Of a DNA stretch of 64,000 nt, positions 1-8,715 are shown piece after piece (the stretch's first letter is position 1; every line of letters begins with the position of its first letter). The stretch spans positions 78,441 to 142,440 of the forward strand of contig NZ_LSAZ01000011.1 of assembly GCF_001584325.1 (NCBI RefSeq), in the 5' to 3' direction. The position numbers and the translations under genes were made by a program. The notes beneath the pieces were generated by a model, which did not search any database, was not told the origin of the DNA, and saw only the letters and a program-made list of their open reading frames with translations. Origin of the DNA: Bacillus nakamurai (GTDB lineage: Bacteria > Bacillota > Bacilli > Bacillales > Bacillaceae).

Positions 1-225
1 TATCACAGGGTGCAGCGCGATCTGCAATACGGCAAAATGCCCGGAGAAGCGCTTTTGGACGGTATGTGTGTCTTTATCGGCGGTCTGCTTCTGATGATCC
101 CCGGTTTCCTGTCTGATGTGTTAGGGGCCTGTCTCCTGATTCCGTTTATCCGGGACCGTTTTAAACCGCTCATGTTCAAATGGCTGAGAGGAATGTCGAA
201 AAACAAGCGGAAGATTATTAAATAA
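1..225 (+). CDS. fxsA: FxsA family membrane protein, C-terminal part
   Basis: The window opens inside this gene; the reading frame is open from base 1 and ends in TAA. The visible part has a hydrophobic stretch ending in a G-F-L-S-D motif, then a second hydrophobic helix and a basic tail rich in K and R. This is the usual end of FxsA-type cytoplasmic membrane proteins, first known as suppressors of F-plasmid exclusion of phage T7. In B. subtilis the relative sits between pyk and ytvI, which agrees with ytvI being next. Its exact role in Bacillus is not known. The start lies outside the window. Confidence 0.85.
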   Translation, partial: YHRVQRDLQYGKMPGEALLDGMCVFIGGLLLMIPGFLSDVLGACLLIPFIRDRFKPLMFKWLRGMSKNKRKIIK

Positions 226-262
226 AAAACGGCAGCCTGTCACAAAGGCTGCCGTTTTTATT
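225..262. terminator. Bidirectional terminator between fxsA and ytvI
   Basis: A nine-base stem (ACGGCAGCC with GGCTGCCGT) is flanked by A-rich and T-rich runs, so it can end transcription from both converging genes. The ytvI stop codon lies inside it. Confidence 0.85.
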
Positions 263-1373
263 TTGATTGAATGGTAATATAGGCCCATATTTCTTTAAGC
301 GCGCCGGTCGTAATAAACGCCTGGATGAAGACAAGCAGCGCGGGTCCGGCAGCCAGTCCTAAAAATCCAAACAGCTTAAAGCCGGCAAACAGGGCGATTA
401 ACGTGGCAAGAGGATCAATGCCGATCGATTTGCTTAAGATTTTCGGCTCCGTCAGCTGGCGCTGAATGAGGACGACAATATATAAAATTCCGATGCCTAT
501 GGCTTGAGGGAGCTGTCCGGTAATGGATAAGTAAATAATCCAGGGAACAAACACCGATCCGGCACCGAGATAGGGAAGAAGATCTACAAGGCCGATGAAG
601 AAGGCAATTGTTGCAGCATGCTCAATGTGTAAAAGAAAAAGCCCGATAAAGACAATGACCATCGTAAAGAGAACAAGCACGGCCTGCGCCTTAATGAAAC
701 CGGCCATCGCTTTTTTCAGCTCGCCTAAAACGGCCTTTCCGTTGGCTGAGACCCGTTCCGGAAGAATTGAATGAAGCAGCGTCTTCAGCTTATGCCAATC
801 CTTTGTGATAAAAAAGGTCGCCAGCAAAGAGAAAATAAAGACGGCGGCCGTATTGGGAAGAACGGCAAATAATTTCGGCACCATCTCCAGAAGGTGTGAC
901 AGCATCAGTCCCGCGTTTTTAGCAGCTGTATCACCGAGCGTCTGAATATGAGTCACGATCGAAGCCTGCTGTTTGGTTTCCAGTCCGTTAAATAAGACAG
1001 TCAGCTCATGGTACAATGGCTGAATGCGGGAAGTGAACAGCTCTTCGCAATAGGTAATAAAAGCGCTGATATGGGGAGGAAGCGTTTTTGCCAAATACGC
1101 CGTTCCCGAGATGATTTCCGCTACTAGAAATGTAGCCGCGCCAAGAAGAAGCAGCAAAAAAAAGGCAAGGACAATGACTGTATTTACAGACCTGGGCATC
1201 CCCGTCAGTCTGTCCAGCCAGTCGACAAAAGGGATAATCGCGGATGAAAGAATAAGAGCGATCAGAAACGGATAAGTTAACGGAAATGAGGCGTAACCCG
1301 CAGCCAAAGCACCGCCGGCCACAGCCAGTACAAAAAGCGTGCGAAAAAAAATGGTTGCATATTGCGGATTCAA
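258..1373 (-). CDS. ytvI: AI-2E/permease family membrane protein YtvI
   Basis: A 371-residue polytopic membrane protein of the AI-2E transporter (UPF0118) family, whose members export small solutes or act in Na+/H+ exchange. Hydrophobic segments occur at the N-terminus, and a cluster of further helices follows about residue 150. A longer frame reaches an upstream GTG. A TTG at 1373 has the strong site GAGGAGG seven bases before it and gives the length I recall for B. subtilis YtvI, so that start is used. It converges on fxsA and diverges from ytwI. The substrate in Bacillus is unknown. Confidence 0.88.
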   Translation of the reverse strand: MNPQYATIFFRTLFVLAVAGGALAAGYASFPLTYPFLIALILSSAIIPFVDWLDRLTGMPRSVNTVIVLAFFLLLLLGAATFLVAEIISGTAYLAKTLPPHISAFITYCEELFTSRIQPLYHELTVLFNGLETKQQASIVTHIQTLGDTAAKNAGLMLSHLLEMVPKLFAVLPNTAAVFIFSLLATFFITKDWHKLKTLLHSILPERVSANGKAVLGELKKAMAGFIKAQAVLVLFTMVIVFIGLFLLHIEHAATIAFFIGLVDLLPYLGAGSVFVPWIIYLSITGQLPQAIGIGILYIVVLIQRQLTEPKILSKSIGIDPLATLIALFAGFKLFGFLGLAAGPALLVFIQAFITTGALKEIWAYITIQSK

Positions 1374-1470
1374 ATCGATCCTCCTCTCGGTCGGCACGTC
1401 CTATTTATTTAGTTTATTCCTGAAAAAAAGGGATATGAATACAGTTATGATGAAGGAGGGTGTTTTCAGC

Positions 1471-1935
1471 ATGTTTACACAGGCTAATTTATTTTTAATC
1501 TTATTGCTTGCTATTGCACTTATAGCTAAAAATCAATCATTGCTTTTTGCCGTCGGTTTTCTCATTGTGATTAAAGCCGTCGGGCTTGATCAAAAATTGT
1601 TTCCGGTTATTCAGTCGAAAGGAATCAACTGGGGAGTCACCGTGATTACGATCGCTGTTTTAGTGCCGATTGCAACGGGGGATATCGGCTTTAAGCAGCT
1701 TGGGGAAGCGATGAGATCGTATTACGCGTGGATTGCTCTTGGAGCCGGAATCGCCGTCGCTTTAATCGCAAAAAACGGGCTTACTCTATTGGAAAACGAT
1801 CCTCATATTACAACGGCGCTTGTGATCGGGACGATACTTGCCGTCGCTCTTTTTGGCGGCGTCGCCGTCGGTCCGTTAATCGGAGCCGGAATCGCCTACT
1901 TGGCGATGCAAATCGTAAAAATATTCACTTCGTAA
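1471..1935 (+). CDS. ytwI: DUF441 membrane protein YtwI
   Basis: 154 residues with four to five hydrophobic helices and almost no soluble part, matching the DUF441 family of small Bacillus membrane proteins. The ATG at 1471 follows AAGGAGGG at a good distance. An upstream in-frame extension overlaps the ytvI promoter side and has no ribosome site. A terminator follows directly, so it is a single-gene unit between ytvI and citZ. The function is not known. Confidence 0.85.
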   Translation: MFTQANLFLILLLAIALIAKNQSLLFAVGFLIVIKAVGLDQKLFPVIQSKGINWGVTVITIAVLVPIATGDIGFKQLGEAMRSYYAWIALGAGIAVALIAKNGLTLLENDPHITTALVIGTILAVALFGGVAVGPLIGAGIAYLAMQIVKIFTS

Positions 1936-1940
1936 AGTAA

Positions 1941-1965
1941 AAAGCGGCCGCAAGCCGCTTTTTTT
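1941..1965 (+). terminator. Terminator after ytwI
   Basis: Stem AAGCGGC / GCCGCTT followed by a run of T. Confidence 0.85.
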
Positions 1966-2058
1966 CTTGCGGAAAAAGGGGGAAAAACCGCGTAAAATCA
2001 AGAAAATTTGCGAGAAACAAAAAAAATTATAGGTAAACATTTAACAAATGTCTGATTA

Positions 2059-2086
2059 TTGTTTATAATAAGAATAGGCTTAAACT
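2059..2086 (+). promoter_or_regulatory. Candidate citZ promoter
   Basis: TTGTTT and TAAACT are separated by 16 bases in the AT-rich region before citZ. Both boxes are imperfect. The assignment rests mostly on position: the CcpC-like dyad then begins just after the expected start point and the cre box lies about 65 bases into the leader. Confidence 0.45.
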
Positions 2087-2097
2087 TAAATAAGCTT

Positions 2098-2124
2098 ATA
2101 AGAATTTGTTATGTTCCTCTATAA
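2098..2124 (+). promoter_or_regulatory. CcpC-type operator of citZ
   Basis: ATAA-N7-TTAT dyad at 2098-2112, followed by a separate ATAA half-site at 2121-2124. This dyad plus downstream half-site is the arrangement known for CcpC, the citrate-responsive LysR-type repressor of TCA-branch genes in B. subtilis. Confidence 0.65.
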
Positions 2125-2156
2125 GCATATCGGTTATGTAACCGCAAACAGTGAAA

Positions 2157-2170
2157 TGTAAGCATTTTCT
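2157..2170 (+). promoter_or_regulatory. cre site (CcpA) in the citZ leader
   Basis: TGTAAGCATTTTCT fits the cre consensus TGWAANCGNTNWCA at 12 of 14 positions. Its place downstream of the promoter implies a roadblock or initiation block by CcpA during growth on glucose. Confidence 0.7.
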
Positions 2171-2268
2171 TGAAGGGGAAAGGGAGTGTTTGCAGGACTC
2201 ATTTTAAGTAAGCCGTATGTTTTATCTACTCTTTAAAGGGGAATTTTGATTGAAAAGGAGAGGTTAAT

Positions 2269-3387
2269 ATGACAGCAACACGCGGTCTTGAAGGGGTTGT
2301 AGCAACAACATCATCTGTAAGTTCTATTATTGACGATACCCTTACATATGTAGGGTACGATATTGATGACTTAACAGAGAATGCAAGTTTTGAAGAAATC
2401 ATTTATTTGCTGTGGCACTTGCGCCTGCCAAATAAAACGGAACTTGCTGAACTGAAAAAACAGCTTGCAACAGAAGCTGCCGTTCCACAAGAAATCATTG
2501 AGCACTTCAAATCTTATCCCCTCAATAATGTTCATCCAATGGCTGCGCTTCGGACAGCGATTTCTTTACTCGGTCTGACTGACAGTGAAGCCGATACCAT
2601 GAATCCGGAAGCGAACTACAGAAAAGCCATCCGTCTGCAGGCGAAGGTGCCGGGCATTGTCGCCGCTTTCTCAAGAATGCGCAAGGGGCTGGAGCCTGTT
2701 GAACCGAAGGAAGAGTTCGGAATCGCCGAGAATTTTCTTTATACTTTAAACGGTGAAGAGCCTTCGCCGATTGAAGTGGAAGCGTTTAACAAAGCGCTGA
2801 TTCTTCACGCAGATCATGAGCTGAATGCGTCAACGTTCACGGCGAGAGTATGTGTCGCCACGTTATCCGATATTTACTCAGGCATCACTGCTGCCATCGG
2901 CGCTTTAAAAGGGCCGCTCCACGGCGGCGCCAATGAAGCCGTTATGAAAATGCTGACTGAGATCGGCGAAGTGGAAAACGCCGAACCGTATATCCGCAGC
3001 AAAATGGAAAAGAAAGAAAAAGTAATGGGCTTCGGACACCGTGTGTATAAGCATGGAGACCCGCGGGCCAAACATTTAAAAGAGATGAGCAAGCGCCTGA
3101 CGAATTTAACGGGTGAAAGCAAATGGTACGACATGTCAATCCGTGTCGAAGAAATCGTGACGTCGGAGAAAAAACTGCCGCCTAACGTTGATTTCTATTC
3201 CGCATCTGTTTACCACAGCCTCGGCATTGACCATGATTTGTTCACGCCGATCTTTGCGGTCAGCAGAATGTCAGGCTGGATCGCCCATATTCTTGAACAG
3301 TACGATAACAATCGTCTCATCCGCCCTCGCGCTGATTACACGGGTCCGGATAAGCAGACATTTGTTCCGATTGATGAAAGAGCCTGA
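2269..3387 (+). CDS. citZ: Citrate synthase II
   Basis: Condenses oxaloacetate and acetyl-CoA to citrate, the entry step of the TCA cycle, in the cytoplasm. The 372 residues carry the three catalytic residues of the family: H218 in PLHGGANE, H257 in GFGHRVYKHG and D308 in NVDFYS. The ATG follows AAAAGGAGAGG. It heads the citZ-icd-mdh cluster, with 160 bases before icd, so icd may also have its own signals. The leader carries CcpC- and CcpA-type sites, in line with repression by glucose plus glutamate. The sequence is almost identical to the recalled B. subtilis CitZ, with scattered substitutions. Confidence 0.98.
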   Translation: MTATRGLEGVVATTSSVSSIIDDTLTYVGYDIDDLTENASFEEIIYLLWHLRLPNKTELAELKKQLATEAAVPQEIIEHFKSYPLNNVHPMAALRTAISLLGLTDSEADTMNPEANYRKAIRLQAKVPGIVAAFSRMRKGLEPVEPKEEFGIAENFLYTLNGEEPSPIEVEAFNKALILHADHELNASTFTARVCVATLSDIYSGITAAIGALKGPLHGGANEAVMKMLTEIGEVENAEPYIRSKMEKKEKVMGFGHRVYKHGDPRAKHLKEMSKRLTNLTGESKWYDMSIRVEEIVTSEKKLPPNVDFYSASVYHSLGIDHDLFTPIFAVSRMSGWIAHILEQYDNNRLIRPRADYTGPDKQTFVPIDERA

Positions 3388-3547
3388 TAAAACGGGAGGC
3401 TGGTGATTTTCATGTCGTTAGCCTCTTGTTAATCAAGCCTCAGATGGTTTACAATTTTGATAGAATCTTAAGAAAAATCATTTTGTTTTTTATATAAGAA
3501 AAATAAAATGTTTTCTAAATATGAACTACATACTGGGAGGTAATATT

Positions 3548-4819
3548 GTGTCACAAGGTGAAAAAATTACAGTCTCTAATGGAGTATTAAACGTACCAAA
3601 TAACCCGATTATCCCGTTTATCGAAGGTGACGGCACAGGCCCTGATATTTGGAACGCCGCTTCAAAAGTATTGGAAGCTGCTGTTGAAAAAGCATATAAA
3701 GGCGAGAAAAAAATTACGTGGAAAGAAGTTTATGCCGGCGAAAAGGCTTATAATAAAACAGGTGAGTGGCTCCCTGCTGAGACGCTGGAAGATATCAGAG
3801 AATATTTCATCGCAATCAAAGGGCCTCTGACAACACCGGTAGGCGGCGGTATCCGTTCTCTGAACGTGGCGCTGAGACAAGAACTTGATTTATTTACATG
3901 CCTGCGCCCGGTCAGATATTTCACTGGGGTGCCTTCTCCGGTAAAACGTCCTGAAGATACGGATATGGTCATTTTCCGTGAAAATACGGAAGATATTTAC
4001 GCGGGTATTGAATATGCGAAAGGTTCTGAGGAAGTTGAAAAGCTGATCAGCTTTTTACAAAATGAAATGGGCGTTAACAAAATCCGTTTCCCTGAAACTT
4101 CCGGGATCGGCATCAAGCCTGTTTCTGAAGAAGGAACAAGCCGCTTAGTCAGAGCTGCCATTGAGTATGCCATTGAAAACGGCCGTAAGTCTGTAACGCT
4201 TGTTCACAAAGGGAACATCATGAAGTTCACTGAAGGCGCCTTTAAAAACTGGGGCTATGAGCTTGCTGAAAGAGAATACGGAGATAAAGTTTTCACTTGG
4301 GCTGAATATGACCGCATTGTTGAAAAAGACGGAAAAGACGCGGCTGATAAAGCGCAAAGCGAAGCGGAAGCAGCAGGAAAAATCATCGTGAAAGACAGCA
4401 TCGCTGATATTTTCCTTCAGCAGATCTTAACCCGCCCGAGCGAATTTGACGTTGTAGCGACGATGAACTTAAACGGAGATTATATCTCTGACGCTCTTGC
4501 GGCTCAAGTAGGCGGAATCGGAATTGCCCCTGGTGCAAACATCAACTATGAAACAGGACATGCGATTTTCGAAGCGACTCACGGAACGGCTCCTAAATAC
4601 GCCGGACTTGACAAAGTCAACCCGTCATCAGTTATCCTTTCAGGAGTGCTGCTTCTTGAACATTTAAACTGGAATGAAGCGGCAGATTTAATCATCAAGT
4701 CAATGGAAAAAACAATTGCTTCAAAAGTAGTAACTTATGATTTTGCCAGATTAATGGACGGAGCAACTGAGGTTAAATGTTCAGAGTTCGGTGAAGAGCT
4801 TATTAAAAACATGGACTGA
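3548..4819 (+). CDS. icd: Isocitrate dehydrogenase (NADP-dependent)
   Basis: Oxidatively decarboxylates isocitrate to 2-oxoglutarate with NADP. The 423-residue product carries the substrate-binding run [12 protein letters not shown] with the regulatory serine region, [11 protein letters not shown], and the metal/NADP motif [14 protein letters not shown]. The frame opens further upstream at an ATG. The GTG at 3548 has GGGAGG eight bases before it and gives the family start SQGEKITV. It is the middle gene of citZ-icd-mdh; mdh follows after 45 bases with no terminator between. Confidence 0.97.
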   Translation: MSQGEKITVSNGVLNVPNNPIIPFIEGDGTGPDIWNAASKVLEAAVEKAYKGEKKITWKEVYAGEKAYNKTGEWLPAETLEDIREYFIAIKGPLTTPVGGGIRSLNVALRQELDLFTCLRPVRYFTGVPSPVKRPEDTDMVIFRENTEDIYAGIEYAKGSEEVEKLISFLQNEMGVNKIRFPETSGIGIKPVSEEGTSRLVRAAIEYAIENGRKSVTLVHKGNIMKFTEGAFKNWGYELAEREYGDKVFTWAEYDRIVEKDGKDAADKAQSEAEAAGKIIVKDSIADIFLQQILTRPSEFDVVATMNLNGDYISDALAAQVGGIGIAPGANINYETGHAIFEATHGTAPKYAGLDKVNPSSVILSGVLLLEHLNWNEAADLIIKSMEKTIASKVVTYDFARLMDGATEVKCSEFGEELIKNMD

Positions 4820-4864
4820 ACCTAAAGCAGACTTCTAATGAAGCCAAAAAAGGAGAAGAGAATC

Positions 4865-5803
4865 ATGGGAAAAACACGCAGTAAAGTTTCTGTTATCGGA
4901 GCAGGATTTACAGGAGCGACAACAGCCTTCCTTACAGCTCAAAAAGAGCTTGCGGATGTTGTGCTCGTTGATATTCCGCAATTAGAAAACCCGACTAAAG
5001 GAAAAGCGCTTGACATGCTGGAAGCAAGCCCGGTTCAAGGATTTGACGCGAAAATCACCGGCACATCCAACTACGAGGATACAGCCGGTTCAGATATCGT
5101 CGTTATCACAGCGGGTATTGCAAGAAAACCAGGCATGAGCCGTGATGATCTAGTATCTACAAACGAAAAAATCATGAGAAGCGTAACACGTGAAATCGTG
5201 AAATATTCTCCTGACTGCATCATCGTTGTATTGACAAACCCTGTTGATGCGATGACATATGCGGTTTACAAAGAATCAGGCTTCCCGAAAGAGCGCGTCA
5301 TCGGCCAATCCGGAGTGCTTGACACTGCGAGATTCAGAACGTTCGTCGCGGAAGAATTAAACCTGTCCGTGAAAGATGTGACCGGTTTCGTTCTTGGCGG
5401 ACACGGTGATGACATGGTTCCGCTCGTACGCTACTCCTATGCGGGCGGCATTCCGCTTGAAACGCTGATCCCGAAAGACCGTCTTGATGCGATTGTAGAG
5501 CGCACAAGAAAAGGCGGCGGGGAAATCGTCAACCTTCTCGGAAACGGAAGCGCCTACTACGCGCCTGCTGCATCACTGACGGAAATGGTAGAAGCCATTT
5601 TAAAAGATCAGCGCCGCGTGCTGCCGACGATCGCTTATTTAGAAGGCGAATACGGTCATGAAGGAATTTACTTAGGCGTACCGACGATTGTCGGAGGAAA
5701 CGGACTCGAGCAAATCATCGAGCTGGAACTGACAGACTATGAAAAAGCGCAGCTGAATAAATCAGTTGAATCTGTTAAAAACGTAATGAAAGTATTATCA
5801 TAA
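4865..5803 (+). CDS. mdh: Malate dehydrogenase
   Basis: Interconverts malate and oxaloacetate with NAD. The 312-residue protein belongs to the lactate/malate dehydrogenase family: N-terminal nucleotide-binding loop [11 protein letters not shown], adenine-binding aspartate in VVLVDIPQ, substrate arginines in [11 protein letters not shown], and the active-site histidine in [10 protein letters not shown]. The ATG at 4865 follows GGAGAAGAG and gives the family start. A longer frame begins at 4838 but would place the start before the ribosome site. It is the last gene of the TCA cluster, ended by a strong terminator. Confidence 0.97.
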   Translation: MGKTRSKVSVIGAGFTGATTAFLTAQKELADVVLVDIPQLENPTKGKALDMLEASPVQGFDAKITGTSNYEDTAGSDIVVITAGIARKPGMSRDDLVSTNEKIMRSVTREIVKYSPDCIIVVLTNPVDAMTYAVYKESGFPKERVIGQSGVLDTARFRTFVAEELNLSVKDVTGFVLGGHGDDMVPLVRYSYAGGIPLETLIPKDRLDAIVERTRKGGGEIVNLLGNGSAYYAPAASLTEMVEAILKDQRRVLPTIAYLEGEYGHEGIYLGVPTIVGGNGLEQIIELELTDYEKAQLNKSVESVKNVMKVLS

Positions 5804-5810
5804 GTAAACG

Positions 5811-5845
5811 GGAAGGCTTCCGAAACAGAAGCCTTCCTCTTTTTA
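5811..5845 (+). terminator. Terminator after mdh
   Basis: Stem GGAAGGCTTC with GAAGCCTTCC, short loop, then CTCTTTTT. Confidence 0.9.
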
Positions 5846-5852
5846 CAACTAA

Positions 5853-5866
5853 TGAAAGCGTTTTCT
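5853..5866 (+). promoter_or_regulatory. cre site (CcpA) upstream of phoP
   Basis: TGAAAGCGTTTTCT differs from the cre consensus only at the final base. CcpA repression of the phoPR promoter region is established in B. subtilis. This site lies about 155 bases before the phoP start. Confidence 0.75.
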
Positions 5867-6019
5867 TTATCTTCGGCACCATTTTTTCTCTGAAAATGAT
5901 CAAAAAGGCGAATTGTCTGAAAGACCGGGATTCGGTAAAATGAAATCATGAAAGGCATAAACATCACATAAAATAGAGAAAATTGGATGTCGGGGAAAAT
6001 AGATAGCGGAGGGCGCAGC

Positions 6020-6739
6020 ATGAACAAAAAAATTTTAGTTGTAGATGATGAACAATCTATCGTTACTCTTTTACAGTATAATCTGGAACGGTCCGGCTAT
6101 GAGGTCATCACTGCATCTGACGGTGAAGAGGCCCTGGAGCAGGCAGAGAAAGAAAAGCCGGATTTAATCGTACTTGATGTGATGCTGCCGAAATTGGATG
6201 GAATCGACGTCTGTAAACAGCTCAGACAGCAAAAAATGATGGTTCCGATCTTAATGCTGACAGCAAAAGATGAGGAGTTTGATAAAGTGCTGGGACTTGA
6301 GCTCGGGGCGGATGATTACATGACAAAACCGTTCAGCCCGCGAGAGGTCAATGCAAGGGTGAAAGCCATTTTAAGAAGAGCTGACATTTCTTCTCTGTCG
6401 CATGACAGGGACGGTGAAAAGGACGGGCAGATTGTGATCGGTGAACTGAAAATTCTCCCGGACCATTACGAAGCGTACTTCAAGTCACAACAGCTTGAGC
6501 TCACGCCTAAAGAATTTGAACTGCTTCTGTATTTAGGAAAACATAAGGGAAGAGTGCTGACAAGAGACCTTCTGCTGAGCGCGGTCTGGAACTATGACTT
6601 CGCCGGAGACACCCGCATTGTCGATGTCCATATCAGCCATCTTCGCGACAAAATCGAATCTAATACCAAAAAACCCATTTATATTAAAACAATCAGAGGT
6701 TTGGGGTATAAACTGGAGGAGCCAAAAATGAATGAATAA
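6020..6739 (+). CDS. phoP: Phosphate response regulator PhoP
   Basis: OmpR/PhoB-type response regulator that switches on phosphate-starvation genes when phosphorylated by PhoR. The receiver domain (about 1-120) has acidic residues D9/D10, phospho-acceptor D53 in [10 protein letters not shown]81 and K103 in MTKPFSP. The C-terminal winged helix (about 140-239) has the usual [12 protein letters not shown] and [12 protein letters not shown] runs. The ATG at 6020 follows GCGGAGGG; an earlier in-frame start lacks a ribosome site. phoR begins inside the last codons, so the two are translationally coupled. The promoter region holds a cre site. Confidence 0.97.
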   Translation: MNKKILVVDDEQSIVTLLQYNLERSGYEVITASDGEEALEQAEKEKPDLIVLDVMLPKLDGIDVCKQLRQQKMMVPILMLTAKDEEFDKVLGLELGADDYMTKPFSPREVNARVKAILRRADISSLSHDRDGEKDGQIVIGELKILPDHYEAYFKSQQLELTPKEFELLLYLGKHKGRVLTRDLLLSAVWNYDFAGDTRIVDVHISHLRDKIESNTKKPIYIKTIRGLGYKLEEPKMNE

Positions 6740-8471
6740 AGTCCGTGTGCGTCTGTTTGCTGTACTCGTTGTGTGTATCATATTGGTTTTCAGTGTTCTC
6801 GGCCTTTTCTTGCAGCAGCTTATTTCTTCATCCGCCAAGGAAAGAACGGCGGGACAGCTTGAAAAGGAAGCCGCATACATAGCCGGACTCCTTGACACCG
6901 GCCAGGTAAACAATAAAAGAAACGAAACGGTCATTAAAGATGCCGGCCGTACATTAGATATAGACGTGTCCGTATTAAATGAAAAAGGCCGCGGTTTATA
7001 TCACTCAGGCAGCCGCGCTGATGACTCGGCCATTAAGGAATTCGTGTCCCGTAATAAAAGTGCGGCCGCCATTCAGAACGGAAGCAAAGTATTTCATGGC
7101 ACGGCACTTAAAAATGCGGCCGGCCAAACGACGGGATATGTGCTCGTTTCCTCGCGGATCGATAAAGGTTCGAATATCACAGAGGAAATGTGGGGCATGC
7201 TGGCAGCGAGCCTTTGTACTGCTTTTATTATTATCGTTTTCTTCTATACGAATATGACCTCCCGTTACAAAAGATCAATCGACTCCGCGACAAAAGTGGC
7301 CACTGAGCTGTCTAAAGGGAACTATGACGCCCGCTCCTACGGCGGGTACGCAAGACGCTCAGACCGTCTCGGGCGCGCTATGAACAGCCTCGCTGTCGAT
7401 TTGATGGAAATGACGAGAACGCAGGATATGCAGCGGGACCGCCTGCTGACCGTCATCGAAAATATCGGCTCAGGTTTGATTTTAATAGACGGGCGAGGCT
7501 TTATTAATCTCGTGAACAGGTCATATACGAAGCTGTTCCATACAAACCCTGACCGCCTGCTTCGTCGCCTGTACCATGACGCATTTGAACATGAGGAAAT
7601 CATTCAGCTGGTCGAAGACATTTTTATGACAGAAACGAAAAAATGCCAGCTACTCAGGCTCCCCATCAAAATTGAACGGCGCTATTTCGAGGTTGACGGC
7701 GTTCCGATTATGGGTCCTGACGATGAATGGAAAGGCATTGTGCTCGTGTTCCACGACATGACGGAAATTAAAAAATTGGAGCAGATGAGAAAGGACTTTG
7801 TCGCCAATGTTTCCCATGAGCTGAAAACGCCGATTACCTCCATTAAAGGTTTTACGGAAACGCTGTTGGACGGGGCGATGAAGGATGATAAGGCACTTTG
7901 TGAATTTCTGTCTATTATTCTGAAAGAAAGCGAAAGGCTCCAATCGCTCGTGCAGGATTTGTTAGATTTATCCAAAATGGAGCAGCAAAACTTTACGCTG
8001 CGCGTAGAATCTTTTGATGCGGCTAAAATCCTGCATGAAATCGAAGCGCTTCTGCAGCATAAGGCTGCGGAAAAATGCATCAGCTTCCAGCTCGACCTTC
8101 CGAAAGAGCCGATCTTTGTGGCGGGGGATGCGCACAGGCTGAAGCAGGTATTCCTGAATCTGGCGAACAACGCTTTAACCTACACGCCGGAAAAAGGTAC
8201 GGTTGCGATTTCTGTAAAGGTGAGAGAATCCGATGTTGATATTGAAGTCTCCGATACAGGAATCGGAATCCGAAAAGAAGAAATCCCCCGTATATTTGAG
8301 AGGTTTTACCGGGTGGACAAAGACAGGAGCCGAAACTCAGGCGGAACGGGGCTGGGCCTTGCGATCGTCAAACATTTAATAGAAGCGCATGAAGGTAAAA
8401 TAGAAGTATCAAGCGAACCGGGAAAGGGCACCGTGTTTACGGTGACATTAAAACGTGCGCATGAAGCGTGA
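6732..8471 (+). CDS. phoR: Phosphate sensor histidine kinase PhoR
   Basis: Membrane histidine kinase partner of PhoP. In order along its 579 residues: transmembrane helix 9-30, extracytoplasmic PDC-like sensor domain to about 150, second helix about 153-173, HAMP, and PAS (about 235-345). HisKA follows with the phospho-acceptor H362 in NVSHELKTP, then the ATPase domain with N box NNALTYTP, G1 DTGIGI, F box FERFYR and G2 [10 protein letters not shown]. The ATG overlaps the end of phoP by eight bases. The extracytoplasmic domain is the part that differs most from recalled B. subtilis PhoR; the cytoplasmic half is nearly unchanged. Confidence 0.97.
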   Translation: MNKVRVRLFAVLVVCIILVFSVLGLFLQQLISSSAKERTAGQLEKEAAYIAGLLDTGQVNNKRNETVIKDAGRTLDIDVSVLNEKGRGLYHSGSRADDSAIKEFVSRNKSAAAIQNGSKVFHGTALKNAAGQTTGYVLVSSRIDKGSNITEEMWGMLAASLCTAFIIIVFFYTNMTSRYKRSIDSATKVATELSKGNYDARSYGGYARRSDRLGRAMNSLAVDLMEMTRTQDMQRDRLLTVIENIGSGLILIDGRGFINLVNRSYTKLFHTNPDRLLRRLYHDAFEHEEIIQLVEDIFMTETKKCQLLRLPIKIERRYFEVDGVPIMGPDDEWKGIVLVFHDMTEIKKLEQMRKDFVANVSHELKTPITSIKGFTETLLDGAMKDDKALCEFLSIILKESERLQSLVQDLLDLSKMEQQNFTLRVESFDAAKILHEIEALLQHKAAEKCISFQLDLPKEPIFVAGDAHRLKQVFLNLANNALTYTPEKGTVAISVKVRESDVDIEVSDTGIGIRKEEIPRIFERFYRVDKDRSRNSGGTGLGLAIVKHLIEAHEGKIEVSSEPGKGTVFTVTLKRAHEA

Positions 8472-8564
8472 CCGGCTTTACAAAGGATTAACAATTTCTT
8501 CATGACCTGTTAAACCTATCTTGTTAGGATGTAACAGAACCCCTTCATCCAAGGAGCCAATTTT

Positions 8565-8603
8565 GACGGCGGGAACGTCTTTTCTTGTTCCCGTCCTTTT
8601 TTG
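8565..8603 (+). terminator. Terminator after phoR
   Basis: Arms CGGGAAC and GTTCCCG around a T-rich loop, followed by TCCTTTTTTG. Confidence 0.8.
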
Positions 8604-8715
8604 TGTTTTCAGGCGGTTCGCTCATTTTCCTTTCAAATTGAACTTTGTTAAAATAAGAGAAGCTATGAGATTAAAACAAGAGGAAAAGGAGCTTTTGCTC
8701 TTAGGAGGATATTGA

